From Clostridium facile (GTDB lineage: Bacteria > Bacillota > Clostridia > Oscillospirales > Ruminococcaceae), in assembly GCF_014297275.1 (NCBI RefSeq), contig NZ_JACOQK010000001.1:2673303-2737302 (forward strand): a stretch of 64,000 nucleotides of DNA, given 5' to 3'. Below the pieces are notes generated by a model. That model did not search any database. It saw nothing but the letters and a program-made list of their open reading frames with translations, and was not told where the DNA came from. Positions within the stretch are counted from its first letter, which is position 1; every line of letters starts with the position of its first letter. Shown piece by piece: positions 6,683 through 15,446 of the stretch. The translations under genes and the position numbers were made by a program.

Positions 6683-9301
6683 ATGGCAGCATATTTTAAC
6701 CAGTCTGCGGAATCCGTATTAAAGGCATTGGATACCCAAATGGAGGGGCTGCAGGATTCCCAAGTAACAGAACGCCGGCAAAAATATGGCGATAATACAT
6801 TGACAGAGACCAAACGAAAATCGCCAATTGTGGTTTTTTTAGAGCAATTTAAAGATTTATTGGTTGGTATCCTAATTGTAGCCGCAATTATTTCAATGTT
6901 TTCAGGAGAAATAGAAAGTACCATTGTTATTTTTGCGGTGATTATCCTGAACGCGATTTTAGGCACTGTACAGCATTTTAAAGCGGAAAAGTCCTTAGCT
7001 AGTTTAAAATCTCTTTCTTCTCCTACAGCCAAAGTACTGCGGAATGGTGTGAAAATTGAAATCCCTTCTGCTGAAGTAGTACCAGGGGATATCGTATTTT
7101 TAGAAGCTGGCGATATGGTTGTGGCAGATGGCAGGATTTTGGAGAACTATTCCCTACAGGTGAATGAAAGCTCTTTAACGGGAGAATCGGAGAATGTAAC
7201 CAAAATAGCGGAAAAGATCAACCAAGATAAATTGCCTTTGGGGGACCAGAAGAATATGGTATTTTCTGGGTCGTTTATTACCTATGGCAGAGCAGTTATG
7301 GTAGTTACATCTACAGGAATGAATACCGAAATTGGTAAGATTGCTACCTTAATGAACCAGACACAGCAAAAGGCAACCCCATTACAAGTGAGTTTGGATG
7401 AATTTAGCAAAAAATTAGCTCTTGTAATCATTGCTATCTGTATTGTGGTATTTGGGCTAGGATTATATCGTAATATGCCTTTCCTGGATGCTTTGATGTT
7501 TGCGGTTGCCTTAGCTGTAGCGGCAATTCCAGAGGCTTTGAGCAGTATTGTTACCATTGTATTGGCAATGGGAACACAGAAGATGGTAAAAGAAAACGCC
7601 ATTATCAAACAATTAAAAGCAGTAGAAAGTTTGGGTTCTGTATCCATTATCTGTTCGGATAAAACAGGGACATTAACCCAAAATAAAATGACCGTACAGC
7701 AAATTTATACAGACCATCAATTATTTGATTGCAAAAAGTTAGATCGTTCCAATCCAGTCCATCAACTATTATTGGACACAGCTGTATTGGCAAATGACGC
7801 TACTATTATTGATGGAAACCCCATTGGAGACCCCACTGAATTTGCTTTGATTGATTTAGCGCATCATTTTGAAGTAGAGGAAGTCTCTTATAGAGAACAG
7901 TACCCTCGATTATCGGAAATTCCATTTGATTCTGATCGGAAACTGATGAGTACTGTCCATATGCTAAATGGAAAACGCATGATGCTCACAAAGGGTGCAT
8001 TGGACGTGCTAATGGAACGGGTCACCCAAATTTACACGGCAAAGGGTGTCTGTCCAATTACGCCAGAAGATAAACAGAAAATTTTGGATGCCAACCAACA
8101 CTTATCTGAAAATGGGCTGCGTGTTCTTGCTTTCGCTTGCAAAGAACTGAATACAGAAAATAATATTACATTAGAAGATGAGCAGGGATATACCTTTGTA
8201 GGATTAATTTCGATGATAGACCCTCCAAGGGAAGAATCCAAGCAGGCGGTAGCCGATGCCCGCCGTGCTGGCATTAAACCAATTATGATTACTGGCGACC
8301 ATAAAGTAACTGCTTCCGCTATTGCCAAACAAATCGGCATTATGCAGGAAGGGGATATGGCGTTAACTGGATTGGAATTGGATGCGTTTACCGACCAGCA
8401 GTTGGATGAAGTGTTGGAAAAAGTTTCTGTTTACGCAAGAGTATCTCCGGAGCATAAAATCCGTATTGTAGACGCATGGCAAAGAAAAGGCAAAATTGTT
8501 TCTATGACTGGAGATGGGGTAAACGATGCACCAGCTCTGAAAAAGGCGGATATCGGAATTGCAATGGGTATTACTGGTACTGAAGTATCCAAAGATGCCG
8601 CTTCGATGATTTTAACGGATGATAACTTTGCAACCATTGTAAAAGCGGTTGCCAATGGTAGAAATGTATACCGCAATATTAAAAACGCAATTAAATTCCT
8701 GTTAGGTGGCAATATGGCAGGAATTTTAGTGGTACTGTATACTTCTATTGCAGCGTTGCCAGTTCCATTTGTCCCTGTACATTTGTTGTTTATCAACTTG
8801 CTAACGGATAGCCTTCCTGCAATTGCAATTGGTATGGAACCAGCCAGTAAGGATGTTTTAAAAGACCCTCCGCGTGATCCAAAAGAAGGTATTTTAACAG
8901 GGGACTTTTTAATGCGGATCTGTGTAGAAGGTTGTATTATTGGAATTTTCACTTTAATTGCTTTCTACATCGGATTGCAGACTTCCGCTGCTGTTGCAAG
9001 TACCATGGCTTTTTGTACTTTATCTTTGGCACGATTGTTCCATGGGTTCAACTGTAGAAGCAAACACTCTATTGGAAAAGTAGGGCTGTTTAGCAATATT
9101 TACAGTGTACTTGCTTTTGTAGTGGGTGTGTTGCTATTAAGCGCAGTGATGTATATCCCATTCTTGCATGGTTTATTCTCAGTTGCTCCATTAAGTGGTG
9201 CTAATATTGGTTTTATTTATTTGCTGGCATTTTGTCCAACCTTTATTATCCAGCTTTACAAGAGTATCCGGGAAGCTGTTTTCAATAGAAAAAACAGATA
9301 A
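6683..9301 (+). CDS. P-type cation ATPase, probable Mn2+/Ca2+ exporter
   Basis: The 872-aa P2A-type ATPase has TGES (actuator, 166-169), the phosphorylation motif DKTGTLT from about 326 and MTGDGVNDAPALKKAD (hinge). It has about ten membrane helices: four in the N-terminal half and six after the catalytic domains. The M4 motif is PEALSS (283-288) where SERCA-like pumps have PEGLP. The start at 6683 has AAAAGGAG nine bases upstream, while an upstream in-frame start lies inside the terminator. Control by a manganese-type riboswitch suggests that it expels excess Mn2+. Ca2+ export is the main alternative. Confidence 0.93.
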   Translation: MAAYFNQSAESVLKALDTQMEGLQDSQVTERRQKYGDNTLTETKRKSPIVVFLEQFKDLLVGILIVAAIISMFSGEIESTIVIFAVIILNAILGTVQHFKAEKSLASLKSLSSPTAKVLRNGVKIEIPSAEVVPGDIVFLEAGDMVVADGRILENYSLQVNESSLTGESENVTKIAEKINQDKLPLGDQKNMVFSGSFITYGRAVMVVTSTGMNTEIGKIATLMNQTQQKATPLQVSLDEFSKKLALVIIAICIVVFGLGLYRNMPFLDALMFAVALAVAAIPEALSSIVTIVLAMGTQKMVKENAIIKQLKAVESLGSVSIICSDKTGTLTQNKMTVQQIYTDHQLFDCKKLDRSNPVHQLLLDTAVLANDATIIDGNPIGDPTEFALIDLAHHFEVEEVSYREQYPRLSEIPFDSDRKLMSTVHMLNGKRMMLTKGALDVLMERVTQIYTAKGVCPITPEDKQKILDANQHLSENGLRVLAFACKELNTENNITLEDEQGYTFVGLISMIDPPREESKQAVADARRAGIKPIMITGDHKVTASAIAKQIGIMQEGDMALTGLELDAFTDQQLDEVLEKVSVYARVSPEHKIRIVDAWQRKGKIVSMTGDGVNDAPALKKADIGIAMGITGTEVSKDAASMILTDDNFATIVKAVANGRNVYRNIKNAIKFLLGGNMAGILVVLYTSIAALPVPFVPVHLLFINLLTDSLPAIAIGMEPASKDVLKDPPRDPKEGILTGDFLMRICVEGCIIGIFTLIAFYIGLQTSAAVASTMAFCTLSLARLFHGFNCRSKHSIGKVGLFSNIYSVLAFVVGVLLLSAVMYIPFLHGLFSVAPLSGANIGFIYLLAFCPTFIIQLYKSIREAVFNRKNR

Positions 9302-9416
9302 TTTGCAGTGAAATAAAAAGTTCACATTTTTATAACACACCATGCGATTTTGAATCCTACAATAATAATTGTAAAAGGAAAGAAAAACAAACATCTACTA
9401 ACAGAAGGTGATTCCA

Positions 9417-9443
9417 ATGGGAAAAATAATAAACGTTCGTTGA
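9417..9443 (+). CDS. Eight-codon leader ORF ahead of hsp20
   Basis: ATG at 9417 opens the peptide MGKIINVR, ending with TGA at 9441-9443. AGAAGGTGAT just upstream is a strong match to the 16S anti-SD. The ORF lies 76 bases before the hsp20 start. Three short mutually complementary arms follow it: 9448-9454 (TTAATCC), 9480-9486 (GGATTAA) and 9501-9506 (TTAATC). The last abuts the hsp20 ribosome site. This looks like a translational leader, but no function is proven. Confidence 0.45.
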   Translation: MGKIINVR

Positions 9444-9519
9444 CCTGTTAATCCAAACCGAACGCATGTAAATTGAATCGGATTAAATAATCAATACTTT
9501 TTAATCGGAGGTAATTTAT

Positions 9520-9978
9520 ATGTTTGCCATGAGACCTTATAACAATCGTAGACACAATCTGTCCTCTTATAATCCATTCCGCGAGATGGAAGAGCTAGAA
9601 AGAAATTTCTTTGACAGGCCATTTGATTTCTTTGATGACCATATGTTGTCAGAGTTTAAAACAGATATTATAGACCATGGTAATGAATATGTTTTGGAAG
9701 CGGATCTTCCAGGATTTAACAAAGATGACATTAGCTTGGATATTGATGGTGATGTATTGACTATTAAAGCGGAACGTCACTCTGAACATGAAGAAAAGGA
9801 TAAGAAAAATGATTACGTTCGCTGTGAACGTTCTTATGGATCTTATTCCAGACAGTTTGATGTGTCAGAGGTAGATACAGACCATATTAAAGCGAAATAT
9901 GATAATGGTGTTTTGAAACTAACTCTTCCAAAAAAGAAAGAAGAAGTAAAAACATCAAAGCGATTACAGATTGAATAG
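9520..9978 (+). CDS. hsp20: Small heat-shock protein Hsp20
   Basis: This 152-aa ATP-independent chaperone has an N-terminal arm starting MFAMRPYNNRR, an alpha-crystallin domain from about 40 to 140 (VLEADLPGFNKDDI; GVLKLTLPKK) and a short basic tail. Such proteins bind unfolding proteins in the cytosol as oligomers. The GGAGG site at 9507-9511 supports ATG at 9520. No CIRCE element is visible upstream. Instead the leader ORF and competing hairpins described above may control translation. A terminator follows immediately, so it is monocistronic apart from the leader. Confidence 0.93.
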   Translation: MFAMRPYNNRRHNLSSYNPFREMEELERNFFDRPFDFFDDHMLSEFKTDIIDHGNEYVLEADLPGFNKDDISLDIDGDVLTIKAERHSEHEEKDKKNDYVRCERSYGSYSRQFDVSEVDTDHIKAKYDNGVLKLTLPKKKEEVKTSKRLQIE

Positions 9979-9982
9979 TAGG

Positions 9983-10016
9983 AGCCTGATGGGAAATTTT
10001 CCTATCAGGCTTTTTA
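9983..10016 (+). terminator. Terminator of hsp20
   Basis: AGCCTGAT (9983-9990) pairs with ATCAGGCT (10004-10011), with extra GGAAA/TTTCC pairing inside, followed by a T-run. Confidence 0.85.
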
Positions 10017-10320
10017 CATGGTATCTTTTAGATGTGGAAAAAAGAGTAGTGCAACAATCATAATGGAGAGCTTTATCCAAGCCGAAAAGTGAAAGAATGA
10101 TTAAATAGCGAATAAAATAGTACTGTTTTTGACTCGTTTACAGGTGGCAGCGTGCAATAATAGAAATCAGCATCTCTTATAGTAGGATTGTGCAAGAGAT
10201 GCTCTTGACTATCTGACTAAGTGTGAAAAACTTTTTCAATTTTATTTAAGTTAGATAAGATTTTAGCAAATTTCCAGAAGGATAGCCTAAATAAACATTT
10301 TTATTATTGACCTATTTTGA
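10017..10320. other. AT-rich intergenic region with one hairpin
   Basis: No gene is seen. A perfect 10-bp inverted repeat, AGCATCTCTT (10169-10178) with AAGAGATGCT (10194-10203), has a 15-nt loop and no T-run, so it is not an obvious terminator. Confidence 0.4.
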
Positions 10321-10590
10321 TGGATTGTAATTGAAAAAGAATATTATGTTGAAATTATAACACTGCAAAAATCATTTTATCGAAAAGGATACAACAGTTA
10401 TTTATGGAATAAGAGCATAAAGATTTTATTGTTTCTAGTAATGTTTTTGTCAGTCGTATTTTTTAAGCGGTTTTTATATTTGGCAGTATTCCTTACAGAT
10501 TTATATCCATTTGGTAAGGTAGTGCGATGTAATATTTTTGTTGTCCCATTTTCCGTGTTTATAAAACAATCTACGGGATTGATTTTATAG
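10321..10590 (+). pseudogene. Possible decayed membrane-protein fragment
   Basis: An open frame of 89 codons runs from 10321 to TAG at 10588-10590 without a convincing start codon or ribosome site. It encodes a hydrophobic middle (KILLFLVMFLSVVFF) and a second hydrophobic stretch. The frame continues upstream across a single in-frame TGA (10318-10320) for nine more codons to a TAA. The amino-acid pattern looks protein-like, but I do not recognise the family. It could also be chance in AT-rich DNA. Confidence 0.25.
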
Positions 10591-10615
10591 TGATCCTATT
10601 ATCATAAAATAAAAA

Positions 10616-10670
10616 ATATCCTTTCTGGTGTATCAGTGCATTGCATTACAATATCATACAGAAAGGATAT
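10616..10670. terminator. Bidirectional terminator after the dehydrogenase gene
   Basis: A perfect 12-bp stem (10616-10627 with 10659-10670) encloses a loop of about 31 nt. On the minus strand a run of Ts follows, and on the plus strand ATTTTTATT follows, so it can act in both directions. Confidence 0.7.
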
Positions 10671-10683
10671 TTTTATTCAGATA

Positions 10684-11640
10684 TTAATTAATTTGATTTT
10701 GTGGACTGCCATTTAAAAAGGCTGTTAGGTTATCCACAGCGATTTGTAATAATCGAGAACGTGTTTCATAACCCGCCCAAGCAATATGAGGAGTAATATG
10801 GCAGTTTTTTGCTGTTAGTAATGGATTGGTTGCAAGAATTGGTTCTTGGGAAACCACATCTATTCCAGCACCTGCAATTTTACCGCTATTTAGCGCATCT
10901 GTCAAAGCTTGTTCTTCAACAATTGGTCCTCGTGCCGTATTGATTAATAGGGCGGTTGGCTTCATTTTAGAAAGCCGTTCCCTGTTGATAAGATGTTCTG
11001 TTTGTTCCGTTAATGGACAGTGGATGCTAACAATATCACTTTGTTGTAACAGATTATCTAAGTTGACAAAATGGATTCCCTGTTGTTCTAATTCTGGTTT
11101 TGGTGTTCTGGTATATGCCAATACCTTCATCCCAAATGCAGTTGCAATTGCTGCCATTTGCCGTCCAATGCTGCCACAACCAATAATTCCTAATGTTTTT
11201 CCAAGCAGTTCGAAGGTTGGAAAATAGTAAGAAAAATCTTTGCAGTTTTGCCAATCTCCTTGATGGACGGATTGGCTGTGCTCATCGATTTTATTGTAAA
11301 AGGAAAGGATATGGGCAAATGCGTTTTGAGCGACAGCAGCGGTGGAATATTCAGGTACATTACAGATAGTAATCCCTTTTTGGGCTGCGTAGTGGATATC
11401 TTCAATGACATTATAGCCTGTTGCGAATACGCCAATGTATGTTAAGTTGGGACAAGCATCCAGTACCTGGTTGGAAATCAGTGATTTGTTGGTAAATGCG
11501 ATTTCCGCAGTTCCAATTCGTTCTGCTACCAATTCTGGTGGGGTACGGTCATAACAATCCACTTCACCAAACTGTTGGAAAACATCCAGGCTCAAATCGT
11601 TAGAAGCAAGGGCAGCGGTATCCAATAAAACTAGTTTCAT
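10684..11640 (-). CDS. D-2-hydroxyacid dehydrogenase (glycerate dehydrogenase-like)
   Basis: The 318-aa NAD(P)-dependent enzyme has the Rossmann motif GCGSIG at 154-159, INTARGP with the substrate-binding Arg near 235, and a catalytic His in HITPHIAWAG near 284. Family members reduce hydroxypyruvate, glyoxylate or other 2-oxoacids. The substrate cannot be told here. Length and layout fit hydroxypyruvate/glycerate dehydrogenase better than the longer SerA. It starts 12 bases after the gltX stop with AAGGA ahead of ATG, so the two share a transcript. Confidence 0.88.
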   Translation of the reverse strand: MKLVLLDTAALASNDLSLDVFQQFGEVDCYDRTPPELVAERIGTAEIAFTNKSLISNQVLDACPNLTYIGVFATGYNVIEDIHYAAQKGITICNVPEYSTAAVAQNAFAHILSFYNKIDEHSQSVHQGDWQNCKDFSYYFPTFELLGKTLGIIGCGSIGRQMAAIATAFGMKVLAYTRTPKPELEQQGIHFVNLDNLLQQSDIVSIHCPLTEQTEHLINRERLSKMKPTALLINTARGPIVEEQALTDALNSGKIAGAGIDVVSQEPILATNPLLTAKNCHITPHIAWAGYETRSRLLQIAVDNLTAFLNGSPQNQIN

Positions 11641-11652
11641 TATAATGTGTCC

Positions 11653-13101
11653 TTAAGAGAGTTTTTCAATGCCAATTTGGATTCTGCGCAGGGTTTCTTC
11701 TTTGCCTAATAGGTCGCAAATTTCAATTCCACCGCCAGGAGTAAACTGTTTTCCAGAAACAGCCACACGTACTGGCCATAAAATATAACCGTTTTTTACA
11801 CCTAATTTGCCAATCAGTTCAAATAAAGCGTTATGGATGCTGTCCATGTTCCACTCATTTAACCCTTCTAATACTGGCAAAGTTTCTTTTAACGCAACCA
11901 AAGCGGTTTCCGCATTGGTTTTCATTTTTTTATGGGTGTACATTGCAATATCATAATCTGGAAGTTTATCGATAAAATCCACTTGTTCTGGAATATCGGT
12001 GAATAGTTCACAACGGGGATGAAGCATTTCTGCCAATAGGCGTAAATCAACATCTTCTTTTTTACAGGTTTGACGGATATATGGGGTTGCCATTTCCTCA
12101 AATTCATCCAAAGACATCCGACGAATATATTCTGCGTTAATTGCCTTTAATTTTTGAGTGTCAAAAATAGCAGGGGATTTGGAAATACCGGAAACATCAA
12201 ATTCTTGGATTAATTCTGGCAGGGTAAAGATTTCTTCTTCCCCTTTTGGAGCCCATCCCAACAAAGCAATGTAGTTTACAACTGCTTCGGTTAAATATCC
12301 TTTTTTGATTAAGTCCTCAAAAGAGGCGTCGCCGTTCCGTTTGGATAATTTTTCGGTTGCATTTTTCATAACAGGGGAACAGTGGATATAAACTGGAGGT
12401 TCCCATCCAAACGCCTCATATAATAAATTGTATTTTGGAGTAGAAGACAGGTATTCGTTCCCACGGATGACATGGGTAATCCCCATTAGGTGGTCATCTA
12501 CTACGTTGGCGAAATTGTAAGTTGGCATACCATCCGCTTTGATTAAAATCTGGTCATCTAAAACGGAATTATCCACAGTAATATCGCCGAACACCTCATC
12601 ATGGAAGGTAGTTGTCCCTTCTGTTGGACATTTCTGGCGGATTACATATGGAATGCCCGCATCCAATTTTTCCTGGATTTCTTCTTTGCTCAAATGTTTG
12701 CAATGCCCGTCATATTTTGGGGCGATACCGGAAGCTTGCTGGATTTTACGCAGCTCTTCCAAACGGTCTTTATCACAGAAGCAGTAATAGGCATGTCCGC
12801 TTTCTACTAGCTGTTCCGCATACCCTTTAAACATACCCATACGTTCGCTCTGAATATAGGGGCCATAATCCCCTCCAATATCTGGACCTTCATCCCAGAT
12901 TAATCCAGCTTTGCGCAGGGTATCGTAAATAATATCTACAGCACCTTCTACATAACGTTCACGGTCTGTGTCTTCAATACGCAAAATAAAATCGCCATCG
13001 TATTTTTTTGCCAGCAAATATGCGTACAATGCAGTTCTTAGGTTACCTACATGCATATAGCCAGTTGGAGATGGCGCAAAACGGGTTCTCACTTTAGCCA
13101 T
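11653..13101 (-). CDS. gltX: Glutamyl-tRNA synthetase
   Basis: The class I synthetase charges tRNA-Glu, and often tRNA-Gln for later amidation in Firmicutes. From ATG at 13101 it is 482 aa. The HIGH-type motif is YMHVGN (15-20) and the KMSKS-type motif is KLSKR (251-255). A TTG seven codons upstream is possible, but the ATG has AGGTGA five bases ahead and begins the conserved KVRTRFAPSPTG. No T-box leader is seen upstream. It is transcribed with the dehydrogenase downstream. Confidence 0.95.
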   Translation of the reverse strand: MAKVRTRFAPSPTGYMHVGNLRTALYAYLLAKKYDGDFILRIEDTDRERYVEGAVDIIYDTLRKAGLIWDEGPDIGGDYGPYIQSERMGMFKGYAEQLVESGHAYYCFCDKDRLEELRKIQQASGIAPKYDGHCKHLSKEEIQEKLDAGIPYVIRQKCPTEGTTTFHDEVFGDITVDNSVLDDQILIKADGMPTYNFANVVDDHLMGITHVIRGNEYLSSTPKYNLLYEAFGWEPPVYIHCSPVMKNATEKLSKRNGDASFEDLIKKGYLTEAVVNYIALLGWAPKGEEEIFTLPELIQEFDVSGISKSPAIFDTQKLKAINAEYIRRMSLDEFEEMATPYIRQTCKKEDVDLRLLAEMLHPRCELFTDIPEQVDFIDKLPDYDIAMYTHKKMKTNAETALVALKETLPVLEGLNEWNMDSIHNALFELIGKLGVKNGYILWPVRVAVSGKQFTPGGGIEICDLLGKEETLRRIQIGIEKLS

Positions 13102-13488
13102 TTTTTTCACCTGTTCTTTCAAAAATTTATGGATTTACAGATAGCAAGCCACCTTATTATAATCAAAGTTTGTAAGTGGCCATAACAATACAATCCTATC
13201 ATATATATACTACCGTTGAACAAGAAAAAAGTCAAGTGAAAATAGGAGATCGTCCCATTCCTGAAATGTTTGAAATAAAATAAAGTTTTTGGGTATGGTT
13301 TCGCTTATTTGGAACAAGATAATTTTAGAAATATTAGTGTGAAAATGGGAATTGAAAAAATAATAGTGTTTTAATATACAAATTGTAGAGAAATGACTGG
13401 TAAATATTACAGAAAAATAGAATTGTAAATTGTGCAATTTTATATTTTGACAGATTTTTTAGAAACAGCCGATAATCCGGTAATTCTA
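13102..13488. other. Divergent intergenic region, gltX and polysaccharide operon
   Basis: This is AT-rich DNA with no gene. On the minus strand a TATAAT-like -10 near 13157-13162 is flanked by GCCAC/GTGGC half-sites (about 13148-13181). This could be the gltX promoter, but the -35 is poor. I see nothing else. Confidence 0.4.
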
Positions 13489-13517
13489 TTGACATCAAAA
13501 ATAGAAAACGGTATAAT
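13489..13517 (+). promoter_or_regulatory. Perfect consensus promoter of the polysaccharide operon
   Basis: TTGACA (13489-13494), a 17-bp spacer and TATAAT (13512-13517). Transcription would start near 13524, about 87 nt before the first glycosyltransferase ATG. Confidence 0.9.
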
Positions 13518-13610
13518 AAGGAATGATAAAATGTAATAGATATGCGCTTTTTATGTTGTTTTTCGGTTAAAAAACGGCAGCAGAAAGCAAACGATATTTG
13601 GAGCGATAGA

Positions 13611-14477
13611 ATGGATTTGTCGATTATTTTAATCAATTACAATAAAAAAGAATTGACCGAACAAACGATACAATCTGTTTTTTCCACAGTAAAACATATT
13701 GAATACGAAATTATCGTGATAGATAATTCCAGTTGCAAAGAACAGCAATATACAAGGGAACATCCGTTGATTAAAACCTATTTAAATGTACAAAATAAAG
13801 GGTTTGGCAATGCCTGTAACTTAGGTGCTAGTTATTCCAATGGGGATTATCTTTTATTTTTAAATAACGATACCATTTTACATGAGGGCACACTGGATAC
13901 GACTGTAGCGTATTGTAAACAGCACCCAGAGATTGGCGCCTTGGGCGTTCGTACATTGTTGGCGGATGGTACATTGGATCATGGCTGTAAACGAGGATTT
14001 CCTACGCCAATGAGTTCTCTCTACTATTTTTCCGGTATGGACAGACGCCATCCGGAATCTAAGAAATATGGCGCTTACCGACAGACCTTTGTGAAAGAGG
14101 ATACGATTACACAAGTGGATAGTGTTTCTGGCTCCTATTTGTTGATGCCAAAACAGATATTTGAACAAATAGATGGATTTGATGACGATTATTTTATGTA
14201 TGGCGAAGATTTGGACCTGTGCTACCGTGTCAAACAGAATGGGTATCAAGTAGTATATTATGGGCAGGCGAGTATGACCCACCTAAAAGGGCAGAGCGGT
14301 TTGAATACAAATCCTGCAATTGTAAACCACTTTTACCAGGCGATGGTCCTGTTTTATAACAAGCATTACCGAAAAAAGTATAATTGTTTGACCAATGGGA
14401 TTGTTTTAACAGGGATCCGCTTGAAAAAAGCATTGGCCTTACGCCAAATGAAAAAGAGGAAGCAAACCGATGGTTGA
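13611..14477 (+). CDS. GT2 glycosyltransferase (WbbL-like, likely rhamnosyl)
   Basis: The 288-aa GT-A fold enzyme starts MDLSIILINYNKK. The nucleotide-binding DXD-like site is in LLFLNNDT, and YGEDLDLCYR near 220 carries the likely catalytic base. It resembles WbbL-type rhamnosyltransferases that add rhamnose from dTDP-rhamnose to a lipid carrier. The ATG at 13611 has GGAG eight bases upstream; an in-frame ATG at 13542 has no ribosome site. It is the first gene of the operon and overlaps the next by 8 bases. Confidence 0.85.
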   Translation: MDLSIILINYNKKELTEQTIQSVFSTVKHIEYEIIVIDNSSCKEQQYTREHPLIKTYLNVQNKGFGNACNLGASYSNGDYLLFLNNDTILHEGTLDTTVAYCKQHPEIGALGVRTLLADGTLDHGCKRGFPTPMSSLYYFSGMDRRHPESKKYGAYRQTFVKEDTITQVDSVSGSYLLMPKQIFEQIDGFDDDYFMYGEDLDLCYRVKQNGYQVVYYGQASMTHLKGQSGLNTNPAIVNHFYQAMVLFYNKHYRKKYNCLTNGIVLTGIRLKKALALRQMKKRKQTDG

Positions 14478-15396
14478 TATTTTGTTGGCTGTTTATAATG
14501 GTGCTGCTTATCTTTCTGAACAGTTGGACTCCATTATAAAACAAACATTTACCAATTGGCGTTTGATCATTTTGGACGATTGTTCCACCGACCAAACCCC
14601 TGAAATTGTGGAGCGCTATCAGCAGCGTTATCCAAATAAAATTGAATATTACGTAAACGAAACCAATTCAGGAAACGCCAAGTATACGTTTTTTAACCTG
14701 CTTGCCCATTCTACAGCGGACTATGTTATGACATGTGACCATGATGATGTATGGCTGCCCGCAAAAGTGGAATGGACTATGTATAAAATGAAAGAATTGG
14801 AAAGCCGCTATGGAGCGACAACTCCGATTTTAGTGCATACAGATTTAAAAATTGTAGATGAACGTTTGTATGAATATTCTTCTTCCATGTTTGAATCTCA
14901 GCAGATGGATTATGAGAGGACACAGCTCCATTATTTACTGGCGCAAAATATTGTAACAGGCTGTACCATGATGGTAAACCGTTACTTGTTGGATTTATGT
15001 CCGAAATTTCCAGATGATGCGATTATGCACGACTGGTGGCTGGCGTTGGTGGCTTCTGCGTTTGGCAAAATTGGATTTGTAGATCGTGCCACCATTTTAT
15101 ACCGCCAACACAGCGGGAACCAGGTAGGGGCAAAAAATGTAAAGGATATCAAATACCTACTGCACCGTTTCAAAAGCAATGGGGATAACAAGCAAATGGT
15201 ACAGGATACCTATCAACAGGCTGCTGCCTTTTGGTATTGTTATAGCCATTGCCTTACCCCAAAACAAAAACGGATTGTACAAGCATATGCTACCTTGCCA
15301 AAGTATTGGAAAGGGAAGCGGATATTTTTGTTATTCCGTTACCGGCTGTGGAAATATGGAGTGATCCGAAAATTGGGACAGATATTTTATGTATAA
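14470..15396 (+). CDS. GT2 glycosyltransferase (rhamnosyltransferase-like)
   Basis: The 308-aa family-2 glycosyltransferase has an N-terminal donor-binding half (DILLAVYNGAAYLSEQLDSI; LDDCSTDQT), a DHDDVW metal-site motif near 94 and an MHDWWLALVA acceptor-side motif. This organisation is common in RfbF/RgpB-type rhamnosyltransferases that build rhamnan chains. It overlaps the preceding gene by 8 bases, so it is translationally coupled. The exact linkage made is unknown. Confidence 0.83.
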   Translation: MVDILLAVYNGAAYLSEQLDSIIKQTFTNWRLIILDDCSTDQTPEIVERYQQRYPNKIEYYVNETNSGNAKYTFFNLLAHSTADYVMTCDHDDVWLPAKVEWTMYKMKELESRYGATTPILVHTDLKIVDERLYEYSSSMFESQQMDYERTQLHYLLAQNIVTGCTMMVNRYLLDLCPKFPDDAIMHDWWLALVASAFGKIGFVDRATILYRQHSGNQVGAKNVKDIKYLLHRFKSNGDNKQMVQDTYQQAAAFWYCYSHCLTPKQKRIVQAYATLPKYWKGKRIFLLFRYRLWKYGVIRKLGQIFYV

Positions 15397-15446
15397 AGAA
15401 CATTCATTGTTATTCAGCTATCAATATTGATGAGGAGGATTTTTTT

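Noticed and set aside
9302..9519. CIRCE or CtsR operator for hsp20
   Set aside because: Neither the TTAGCACTC/GAGTGCTAA repeat nor the GGTCAAA-type heptad repeat is present.
13102..13300. Possible T-box leader for gltX
   Set aside because: The T-box core (AGGGTGGNACCGCG-type) and an associated terminator are absent.
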